A DNA stretch of 5,796 bases, from NCBI GenBank assembly GCA_035315685.1, contig DATFXR010000586.1, positions 1 through 5,796 on the forward strand. Direction: 5' to 3'. This DNA is from QHWK01 sp035315685 (GTDB lineage Bacteria; Acidobacteriota; Vicinamibacteria; Vicinamibacterales; CAVVIG01). Numbering within the stretch: position 1 is the stretch's first letter; each line of letters opens with the position of its first letter. This document shows positions 1-5,796 of the stretch, one piece after another. A model generated the notes under the pieces. The model saw only the letters and a program-made list of their open reading frames with translations. It had not been told where the DNA came from and made no database searches. The translations under genes were made by a program, and so were the position numbers.

Positions 1-2
1 AA

Positions 3-97
3 GCAACCACAGAGCACGCAGAGATTCCGGATTTTTTGCGGATGTCGTGCGTCCAAAGATATTTCTGCGGTCTATGCGTTCTCTGCGGTTGCTTTCC
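3..97. repeat. Imperfect palindrome of the same family (copy A), abutting the TPR stop codon
   Basis: The left arm (3-23) and right arm (72-92) are complementary at 18 of 21 positions, with a 48-nt central region. The outer right end, CTCTGCGGTTGCTTTCC (81-97), is identical to 1956-1972 in copy B. The left arm differs from copy B's first 21 bases only by four A/G transitions. Copy A has two 9-nt units per arm where copy B has three. It ends at the base next to the TPR stop codon (98-100). It could act as a 3' hairpin for the TPR transcript, but no U-tract of terminator type follows the stem. Confidence 0.75.
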
Positions 98-1813
98 TCA
101 ACGCACGAGGGCGCGGGCTTCGGCGATCTCGGGGCGGTTCGCGTCGGCAAGATGCCAGGCGGCAAGGAAGTCCTTCGCAGCGTTCGCTGCGACCGCGCGT
201 TGACCGGCTTTCTGCGCCGCCCGGGCCAGGCCGATCAGCGACGCCGCACGGCGCGGCGTTCTCGCGAGCGCGGCCTGGAACTGCTTCACTGCGCCCACCG
301 CGTCGCCCGAGGCCAGCAGGATCTCGCCGAACAGCTCGCCCGCCGGCTTGATCGGATAGGGCCGCGCGATCGGCTTCGGCCGTTTCGCCTCGGCGGCCGT
401 CGCGTGCGCGAGCGCGACGAAGGCGGCGCTGCGATCGGCGCCGGCGAGCCGCATCAGTCCGTCGAGTTCCGCCGCCATGACGTGCGCGATCTCGCGCGCG
501 TCGGCGTCGGGCACGGTCTTCGACGCGGTGTCGAGATGCTCGAGCGCCGCCTCGGCGCGGGCGGTGTCGCCGAGCTTCACGCTCGCCGCGCCGAGCGCGT
601 ACAACTCGTCGATGTTCTCGAAGCTGCTCTGGCCCCGCATCATGGTCCAGTCGCCGCTCTCGACGACGAAGCGCGCCTTCATCGAGGCGAGCTCGCTCTT
701 GAGCGAGGTGGTGCCGTAGCCCTTGCCGATCTCGCTCTCGACGTGCTGGTGCTGCTCATCCGCGGTCCGTTTAAAGCCGGACACTACCGCGGAACTGCCT
801 GACCTACCTGACCCACCCGGCCGACCCGACCTCCCTGACCCAAGCGCGCGCTCCACCTCGCGCATTGTCTCGCGCGCCTTCGCGAAGCGGCCCTGCTGCA
901 GGTACTCGTAGTGCAGCCACGACAGCGCGTGGAAGTCGTACTGCGAGGCCGACAGTCCTTTCTGCTTCGCCAGATCCACCGACGCCGCGAACGCAGACTC
1001 GTCGGACGCCGCGGCCTCGTCCCACATGCCGAGCGGGAGAAAGACGTGCGACGGCATGTGACGCGCGTGGCTCGAGGCAGGCGCGATGCGCGCGTAGGTG
1101 CGCGCCGCCTCCAGCGCCTTCGCCGCGTGCTCGCCGTCGTCGAACGCGTGGAGCGCGTAATGGTTCGCGCCCGGGTGCTCCGGATTCTTCTTCAGAATCG
1201 CCAGCGCGATCTCGCCGGCCTTGAGTGACACCGCCTGGTTCCGTTCGGTCTCCGGAATCGTGCCGAGCAGTGCGAGCGCGTAGAACGCCGCCGCTTCGTC
1301 ATCGTCGGGGAACTGCGCGTGAAGCGCGCCCATGCGTTCCGCGTAGGCCTTCGCGCGTGACGGCTGATCGCCCGCGCCGAACAGCTTCTCGACGGCGTCG
1401 AGATAGCCCTTCTCGCGAGCGGTCGGCGCTTTGCCCTGCCGCGCTGCAGGAGTGGCGGCGAGCCGCCCGAGCACCGCGCGCGCCTTGTCCACCGACTCGT
1501 TGCGCCACAACGGCTGGCTGTAGGCGAGCGCCTCGCCCCAGTAGGCCATCGCGAAGTTCGGATCGCGCTTCTGCGCCTCCCTGAACTGATCGATCGCCGC
1601 GTCGTACTCGAAGCTGTGGAGATAGAGGACGCCGCGGATGAACGGCGCCTGCGCCGCCGATGCGCCGGATGTGGGGAACGAAATGCGTCCGAGAACCGGC
1701 GCGGCCGCCGGTCCCGCGGCGTGCGTCCCCGTCGCCGACAAGGACGCAAAGGCTGTGAACAGCGCTGCGGTCAGAAGGACGCGGAGGAAAAGGGCGCGGC
1801 AGCGCTGAAGCAC
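98..1813 (-). CDS. Exported TPR-repeat protein with a repeat-derived insert
   Basis: Function unknown; probably a secreted scaffold for protein-protein interaction. Residues 1-33 look like a signal peptide: R4/R6/R11, a hydrophobic stretch at about 7-27, and a T-H-A-A cleavage region. A TPR-like pair follows at about 56-100 (LHSFEYDAAIDQFREAQKRD, then FAMAYWGEALAY). A His-rich conserved-looking block lies at 212-266 (HPGANHYALHAFDD, then HARHMPSHVF and LGMWDE). SEIGKGYG is at 360-367. A clear 34-residue TPR is at 492-525. The combination recalls a TPR family common in Acidobacteriota (recollection, not searched). The start is GTG: an in-frame TGA lies nine codons upstream, with no ATG, GTG or TTG between. 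No Shine-Dalgarno is visible, so the transcript may be leaderless. Residues 325-351 are encoded by a repeat element and are probably not ancestral. Palindromic repeats flank the gene on both sides, and a terminator separates it from the receptor gene upstream. I am confident in the gene and its TPR nature, but not in any role. Confidence 0.9.
   Translation of the reverse strand: MLQRCRALFLRVLLTAALFTAFASLSATGTHAAGPAAAPVLGRISFPTSGASAAQAPFIRGVLYLHSFEYDAAIDQFREAQKRDPNFAMAYWGEALAYSQPLWRNESVDKARAVLGRLAATPAARQGKAPTAREKGYLDAVEKLFGAGDQPSRAKAYAERMGALHAQFPDDDEAAAFYALALLGTIPETERNQAVSLKAGEIALAILKKNPEHPGANHYALHAFDDGEHAAKALEAARTYARIAPASSHARHMPSHVFLPLGMWDEAAASDESAFAASVDLAKQKGLSASQYDFHALSWLHYEYLQQGRFAKARETMREVERALGSGRSGRPGGSGRSGSSAVVSGFKRTADEQHQHVESEIGKGYGTTSLKSELASMKARFVVESGDWTMMRGQSSFENIDELYALGAASVKLGDTARAEAALEHLDTASKTVPDADAREIAHVMAAELDGLMRLAGADRSAAFVALAHATAAEAKRPKPIARPYPIKPAGELFGEILLASGDAVGAVKQFQAALARTPRRAASLIGLARAAQKAGQRAVAANAAKDFLAAWHLADANRPEIAEARALVR
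760..842. repeat. Repeat element inside the TPR coding sequence: hairpin plus five 9-nt tandem units
   Basis: Two parts are visible. First, 760-792 is bounded by the inverted ends CCGCGGT (760-766) and ACCGCGG (786-792), and encloses a second inverted pair, GTCCG (765-769) and CGGAC (778-782). Second, 798-842 is five 9-nt units of consensus CCTGACCNA: CCTGACCTA, CCTGACCCA, CCCGGCCGA, CCCGACCTC, CCTGACCCA. Read in the TPR frame it encodes residues 325-351, a Gly/Ser/Arg-rich run followed by SSAVVSGFKRTA. The composition is unlike the surrounding helical, charged protein. The element is about 81 nt, a multiple of three, so the frame is kept. Hairpins of the GTCCGGCTTTA type beside such tandems seem familiar from acidobacterial genomes, but that is recollection only. 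Confidence 0.75.
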
Positions 1814-1880
1814 AGAGTGGAAGTTTACATCGCGCCCGGATCACGATTTCCCCTGGAGCCCGAGAACACGGCCGCAGACG

Positions 1881-1972
1881 AAAGGCAACCGCGGAGCGCG
1901 CGGAGAACGCGGAGTGTCGGGATACGTACAAGAAAGACTCTGCGCGCTCTGCGATCTCTGCGGTTGCTTTCC
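1881..1972. repeat. Imperfect palindrome built of 9-nt units (copy B)
   Basis: The left arm (1885-1914) and right arm (1938-1967) are 30 nt each and complementary at 23 positions; three of the seven mismatches are C/T differences, so some can form G-U pairs in RNA. The loop is 23 nt. Each arm is itself three 9-nt units: GCGGAGCGC, GCGGAGAAC, GCGGAG.. on the left and CTCTGCGCG, CTCTGCGAT, CTCTGCGGT on the right. It lies between the receptor terminator and the TPR start codon, 68 bases upstream of that start. It may simply be an interspersed repeat. If transcribed, it could also form a long hairpin in the TPR leader. No open reading frame in it looks real. Confidence 0.8.
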
Positions 1973-2001
1973 AGGCGCGAAGAGTTCAGCCGAGCGACAG
2001 C

Positions 2002-2037
2002 AAAAAAAAGGGCCACGGGGCGGATGCGCCCGTGGCC
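2002..2037 (-). terminator. Intrinsic (rho-independent) terminator of the receptor gene
   Basis: Read on the minus strand, a perfect 9-bp GC-rich stem (GGCCACGGG at 2037-2029 with CCCGTGGCC at 2019-2011) encloses a 9-nt loop. One C follows, then eight T (2009-2002). It begins 53 bases after the receptor stop codon and points the right way. It should end the receptor transcript before the TPR gene, making the two separate transcription units. On the plus strand the hairpin has no following T-run, so it is not bidirectional. Confidence 0.92.
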
Positions 2038-2056
2038 GTCAGCGTTACTGCCTCTC

Positions 2057-2090
2057 GTTCCTTTGTTGCCCTTTCGTGCCCTTGTCTGCG
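2057..2090. repeat. Degenerate 9-10-nt tandem just after the receptor stop codon
   Basis: Directly next to the receptor stop codon (2093-2091) the plus strand reads as loose units of about 9-10 nt: CCTTTGTTG, CCCTTTCGTG, CCCTTGTCTG. It is part of the receptor's 3' untranslated region, before the terminator. The units are short and diverged, so chance or simple low complexity cannot be excluded. Nothing here suggests a gene. Confidence 0.35.
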
Positions 2091-5000
2091 TTAGAAGTTA
2101 AACCGGAACATCAGCTGCGTGATCCGCATGAACCCCGACTGAAGGTTCGTCTGCCCGAAGCTGTTGCCCGGCGCGAACGTGTTGTTGCCCTGGAGCGCGC
2201 GCACGTTCGGGCGGTTGAACAGGTTCAGCATCTCGATCTTGATCTGGGCGCTCTTCGAGCCGCCCAGGCGGAAGCCCTTGATGAACGACGCATCGACGTT
2301 CGCCTGACCGGGCGTCCGCAGATCGGTAATCGTCCGCGGCGTGTTGCCGAACTGGCCGAAGGTGACCAGCGAGAACGCCGCCGGGTTGATCCACGTGGCA
2401 GCCGGGTGATCCGCCGACGCGAGCCGATCCTCGAAGCTGCCCGGCGTCGCCAGATCGACGCCGCCGTTGATGTTCGGCCGCGCCGCGACGCCGCCGTTCA
2501 TGACCGCCGCGTTCGGATTGCTCTGCTGCACGTTCAGCGGGAAGCCGGCCTGGATGTTGATCAGCGCCGACACCGTCCAGCCGCCGATGATCGCGTCGGC
2601 CACGCCGTTATCGCTCGCCCACTTCTTGCCCTTGCCGAACGGCAGCTCGGCGATCGGCGCGATGATGACGCGGTGCGGCACGTCGAGGATCCCGTAGCCG
2701 TACTCGGCGTTCGGATCGTAGCAGGCGGTCGTGAACTGCTGCCCCGCCTGGCACACCGGCGCGGACGAGACGTAGTTGTAGTTGTTGATCGGCAGGCCCG
2801 GACCGACCGCGGTGTAGAAGTTCGTCTCGGCGAACTGGTTGTCCTTCAGCACGCTGTAGGTGTAGCTGACGCGCCCGCCCCAGCCGTGGCTCACGCGCTT
2901 GCTCCACTCGACCACCGCGGCGTTGTAGAGGTTCCTGCCTTCGGTCACCTCGTAGTCGTTCACCTGCGTGAACTGCGGGAACGGCGTCAGCAGGCGCCAC
3001 CGCGGGAGCGTCGTCGGCGTCGAGAGCGAGGCCGGGACGTTCGGGTTGCCGAGGAAGGGATTCGGAAGCTGCTGCGTCAGCGTCGCCTGGCCGAGCGCCA
3101 GGTACTTCGGATCGAGCTGATTGATGTTTACCGCGACGTCGACCGAGCCGCCGAGCGGCAGGTGATCGCCTTTGGCGCCCATGTAGGTGAACGAGACGGC
3201 CTGCCCGCCGCCGAGCTCGCGCTGGACGTCGGCCGACCACTGCTGCACCCGCGGCGCCGAACGGTTCTGATCGATGTAGGCGGCGAACGTCCCGACGCCG
3301 GTGAGCGGGCCGCGCGAGTTGCCTGACGGCTGCAGGACGCCGTTCGGGTACGGGTTGTCGAGCGTGACGGTCGGGTTGATCGGGGTCTGCGTGAGGACGG
3401 TGTTCTGTGTGTAGCCGACCTGGCCGTAGTTGCTGAGCGACGTGCTCGGCGCCGGGTAGTTGTACGGCGCCCAGTAGATGCCGTAGCCGGCGCGCACGAC
3501 GGTATTCGTGTCCATCGAGTAGACCGCACCGACGCGCGGCGATGCCTTGACCCGCGGCGGGTTCCCCTGCGTCGTCGGCGCACCGTTGACGCCCGCGTAC
3601 ATCAACCCGCCCGTGACGTTGCGGGCCGGGGTGCCGGCGATCGGATCGGCCGGAATCACCACCGACGAGAGCGCGCTCGTCGCGTTGCGATCGAAGCCGA
3701 CCGTGAAGTTGTTGTTCTGCTCGGCGAGCCCCGTCTCCCGCTCGAGGCGGATGCCGTAGTTCAGCGTGAACTTCGAGTTGACGCGCCAGTCATCCTGCGC
3801 GTAGCCGCCGAAGTAATACGTGTAGATGTTCAGCGGCGTCGAGACCGAGAACTGGCTCAGGTTGCCGGCGTTCGCCGTCGGGTAGCCGAGCAGGAACGAC
3901 GCGACCGAATTCCCCGAGACGGCGTCGCTGTTGTTCTGCCCGTTCGCCGAGGTGAACTCGTTGTCGAAGTAGAAGTAGCCGTTGCTGTCGCCCGGCAGGA
4001 AGCTGTCCATGCCGATCTTACGGAAGTCGCCGCCGAATTTCATCGTGTGCGTGCCGAAGAAGCGCGAATACGCCGCGTTGGCGCTGGTCGACTTCCAGTC
4101 GATCTGCGTCGGGTTGATCGCGCCGAGCGTGCGGGTGGCCAGGGCGTCGTAGTTGCTCAGGCGCACCTGCGGGAACTTCTTGAAGTCGGGATTGAGCAGC
4201 GCGAGATAGTTCTGGCTGAAGCCGAGCGTCGCCGGATCGAAGGCCGCGGTGACCGTGTTGTTGTCCGGGAAGTCGGTCTTGCCGAACCGGAGCGCGAGCA
4301 CCGAACTGTCGCTCAACACCCAGGTGTTGTTCAGCGCGAGCACCTGCGGACGCCGCTTCAGCAGGTAGTCGAGCGGATCGGCGAAGCGGTTCGGCTCGGT
4401 CTGATCCGCGGTGCCGAAGTAGTTCTGGCACGGCTCATCGGTCCGGTTGTACAGGTAGAAGCCGGTGAGCGAGACTTTGTCGGTGAACTTGTGCTCCACC
4501 TTCCCCGCGTACTCCTGCTCGAACTTGTTGTTGATGAGCGAGGTGCGGTTGTAGTTCGCGGTGCCGTTGTCGAGGTTCGTGTCGGGCAGCGGCAGGTAGC
4601 CGATCATCTTCGCTGCGACCGGGTTGATGCGGCTCGCCGGAATGACGTTGCCCGGGAACGGGAGGTGCGTCAGCGGGTCGTAGATGGTCACCGGATTGCC
4701 CGCCGTGTTGCGCAGCCCCGAGAAGTCGCCGTTCCGCTCCGCCTGCGTCGGCATGCGGATCGAGCTGTTGCGCGTCTGCACGTCGTGGTAGCTCTCGGTC
4801 GAGAAGAAGAAGAACGTCCGATCCTTCACGATCGGCCCGCCGATGCCGCCGCCGCCCAGGTAGTACGGGCTGTTCGGCTTGGCGTTGGCCGCCGCCGTTT
4901 TCGTGTCGCCGCGCGCCGCCGCGGTGTCGCTCGTGATCTGGCTGAAGTAGTTGTTGGTCTGGCCCCAGATCGGGCGAGTCTGGAAGAACCCGGTGCCGTG

Positions 5001-5750
5001 AATCGAGTTCGTCCCCGAGCGCGCGGTCACGTTGAACACGCCGCCGCCGGTGCGGCCCATCTCCGCGTCGTAGGTGTGGACCTGAACCTTGAGGTCCTCC
5101 ACGCCTTCGATCGTCGGCACCGCCGACATGCGGTTGCGGAGGTCGGTGATCGGCACGCCGTCGAGCGTGTAGTTGTTCCCGCGCCGGGTTCCGCCGCCGA
5201 GCGACATCAGCGAGGCGTTGGTCTGATCCTGCTGCCGATTGAACTGCGCATCACCTGAAGGAACCACGGTAGGAACCGAAGCGCCGATCATGAATGCGTT
5301 TCTGCCAGGAGCCGGAAGCGTCTGCAGCGCCGACGTATCGAGGACCGTGCCGGTGGACGCGTTCGACGTGTCGATGAGGGGGGCCTCGCCGGTGACCGTG
5401 ACGTTTTCGGTGATCGCGCCGACTTCCATCGTGAGATCGAGCGTGAGGAACTGCTGCGTGCCGATGCGAATGCCGCCGCGGTCGATCGACTTGTAGCCCT
5501 GGAGCGTCGCCTTCACGCCATAGGTCCCGGGATCGACGTTGGCGAACACGAACTCGCCACGCTCGTTCGTGACGACGGAGCGCTTGATGTTCGTCTGTTC
5601 GTTGGTGAGCGTCACCTCGACGCCTGGAATCACGCCGCCCGCATCCTTGATCGAGCCCCGCAGGCCACCCTGGAAGCCCTGACCGAACCCCATGTCGGCA
5701 TTGGTCGCGAGCAGCAGCGCTCCCAGCAAGAGCGCAGCCCGGAATTTCAT
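2091..5750 (-). CDS. TonB-dependent receptor with carboxypeptidase-regulatory-like domain (Oar-like)
   Basis: Outer-membrane, TonB-energised receptor or transporter; the substrate cannot be read from the sequence. The signal peptide spans about 1-23 (MKFR, then ALLLGALLLA). A carboxypeptidase-regulatory-like beta-sandwich follows at about 28-110 (GSIKDAGGVIPGVEVTLTN, then TNERGEFVFANVDPGTYGV). The stretch ENVTVTGEAPLID at 115-127 is where a TonB-box-like segment is expected. The plug runs from about 130 to 255, with NYTLDGVPITD at 193-203 and YDAEMGRTGGGVFNVTARSG at 227-246, the latter typical of acidobacterial receptors. The rest is beta-barrel, with HRVIIAPIAELPFGKGKKW near 1030-1045, then IEMLNLFNRPNVRAL, and a C-terminal FRFNF ending in Phe, as for BAM substrates. 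Cysteines are few; C1000 and C1010 may form a loop disulfide. The length of 1219 aa is usual for this class. The ATG has a strong Shine-Dalgarno four bases upstream, and an intrinsic terminator follows the stop. No frameshift or truncation is seen. No SusD-like partner or substrate-processing gene lies nearby. Confidence 0.95.
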   Translation of the reverse strand: MKFRAALLLGALLLATNADMGFGQGFQGGLRGSIKDAGGVIPGVEVTLTNEQTNIKRSVVTNERGEFVFANVDPGTYGVKATLQGYKSIDRGGIRIGTQQFLTLDLTMEVGAITENVTVTGEAPLIDTSNASTGTVLDTSALQTLPAPGRNAFMIGASVPTVVPSGDAQFNRQQDQTNASLMSLGGGTRRGNNYTLDGVPITDLRNRMSAVPTIEGVEDLKVQVHTYDAEMGRTGGGVFNVTARSGTNSIHGTGFFQTRPIWGQTNNYFSQITSDTAAARGDTKTAAANAKPNSPYYLGGGGIGGPIVKDRTFFFFSTESYHDVQTRNSSIRMPTQAERNGDFSGLRNTAGNPVTIYDPLTHLPFPGNVIPASRINPVAAKMIGYLPLPDTNLDNGTANYNRTSLINNKFEQEYAGKVEHKFTDKVSLTGFYLYNRTDEPCQNYFGTADQTEPNRFADPLDYLLKRRPQVLALNNTWVLSDSSVLALRFGKTDFPDNNTVTAAFDPATLGFSQNYLALLNPDFKKFPQVRLSNYDALATRTLGAINPTQIDWKSTSANAAYSRFFGTHTMKFGGDFRKIGMDSFLPGDSNGYFYFDNEFTSANGQNNSDAVSGNSVASFLLGYPTANAGNLSQFSVSTPLNIYTYYFGGYAQDDWRVNSKFTLNYGIRLERETGLAEQNNNFTVGFDRNATSALSSVVIPADPIAGTPARNVTGGLMYAGVNGAPTTQGNPPRVKASPRVGAVYSMDTNTVVRAGYGIYWAPYNYPAPSTSLSNYGQVGYTQNTVLTQTPINPTVTLDNPYPNGVLQPSGNSRGPLTGVGTFAAYIDQNRSAPRVQQWSADVQRELGGGQAVSFTYMGAKGDHLPLGGSVDVAVNINQLDPKYLALGQATLTQQLPNPFLGNPNVPASLSTPTTLPRWRLLTPFPQFTQVNDYEVTEGRNLYNAAVVEWSKRVSHGWGGRVSYTYSVLKDNQFAETNFYTAVGPGLPINNYNYVSSAPVCQAGQQFTTACYDPNAEYGYGILDVPHRVIIAPIAELPFGKGKKWASDNGVADAIIGGWTVSALINIQAGFPLNVQQSNPNAAVMNGGVAARPNINGGVDLATPGSFEDRLASADHPAATWINPAAFSLVTFGQFGNTPRTITDLRTPGQANVDASFIKGFRLGGSKSAQIKIEMLNLFNRPNVRALQGNNTFAPGNSFGQTNLQSGFMRITQLMFRFNF

Positions 5751-5754
5751 GGTT

Positions 5755-5761
5755 CTCCTCC
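5755..5761 (-). promoter_or_regulatory. Ribosome binding site of the TonB-dependent receptor gene
   Basis: Read on the minus strand, GGAGGAG stands four bases before the ATG at 5750; the GGAGG core is six bases away. This is a near-perfect anti-Shine-Dalgarno match at usual spacing and fixes the start codon. The remaining leader to the window edge (5762-5796) is too short to call a promoter, and I see no convincing -10 or -35 pair in it. Confidence 0.85.
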
Positions 5762-5796
5762 GGCGTTAATGGGACAGTTTGCCCGTGTGAACGGAC

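Noticed and set aside
47..802. Plus-strand open frame of 251 codons opposite the TPR gene
   Set aside because: Shadow frame of the TPR gene: Arg/Leu-rich, no recognisable motif, and it starts within the palindrome.
1299..1931. Minus-strand open frame of 210 codons overlapping the TPR N-terminus in another frame
   Set aside because: Arg-rich out-of-frame product, starting in the palindrome. The TPR frame in the same place has a signal peptide and recognisable repeats.
1885..1967. Palindrome considered as a CRISPR fragment or attachment site
   Set aside because: No regular spacer-repeat pattern, no cas genes or integrase in view. The structure is a single inverted pair of tandem arms.
1914..3326. 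Long plus-strand open frame of 470 codons opposite the receptor gene and intergenic region
   Set aside because: Its product is Arg/Val/Ala-rich with no recognisable domain, as expected from the complement of a GC-rich gene. It also runs through the terminator and a repeat.
4047..5258. Plus-strand open frame of 403 codons opposite the receptor gene
   Set aside because: Composition is dominated by Arg, Val, Glu and Ala with no signal or motif. It lies wholly within a strongly supported receptor coding region on the other strand.
98..5750. The two genes considered as one operon
   Set aside because: A strong intrinsic terminator at 2002-2037 and a spacer of 277 bases separate them, so co-transcription is unlikely to be the main mode.
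5771..5784. Short symmetric sequence GGGACAGTTTGCCC in the receptor leader
   Set aside because: Only three perfectly paired end bases with a mismatched centre; too weak to call an operator, and the window ends before the promoter can be judged.

Overview
The window holds two long genes, both on the minus strand. The DNA is GC-rich, and the opposite-strand frames are open for long stretches, as is usual in high-GC genomes. The large gene encodes a TonB-dependent receptor with an N-terminal carboxypeptidase-regulatory-like domain. Its plug signature and barrel phrases are those of the very large receptor families of Acidobacteriota. The second gene encodes an exported TPR protein of a type also common in that phylum. 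Both the gene types and the palindromic repeats suggest an Acidobacteriota bacterium, perhaps Vicinamibacteria. This is an inference from protein style and remembered repeat style, with no phylogenetic marker in the window.

Layout in the direction of transcription, from right to left: 5796-5751 is a short 5' leader with a strong Shine-Dalgarno. 5750-2091 is the TonB-dependent receptor, complete at 1219 aa. 2090-2002 is its 3' trailer, with a degenerate tandem repeat and then a textbook intrinsic terminator (9-bp stem plus eight U). 2001-1814 is the spacer before the second gene, dominated by an imperfect palindrome built of 9-nt units. 1813-98 is the TPR protein, complete at 571 aa from a GTG start. 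97-1 is a second copy of the same palindrome family, which ends exactly at the TPR stop codon.

The terminator indicates that the two genes are separate transcription units despite lying in line. Nothing in the sequence ties their functions together. The receptor should act at the outer membrane in TonB-driven uptake of an unknown substrate. The TPR protein should act in the periplasm or outside the cell, probably as a protein-interaction scaffold.

The most unusual part of the window is repeat DNA. An approximately 81-nt repeat element (a hairpin plus five 9-nt tandem units) lies inside the TPR gene, in frame. It adds a Gly/Ser/Arg-rich stretch of about 27 residues between otherwise helical segments. 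The intergenic palindromes are also made of 9-nt units, and a degenerate set of 9-10-nt units follows the receptor stop codon. Short-period repeat elements therefore occur both between and within genes here. I found no tRNA, rRNA, CRISPR array, transposase or phage gene.
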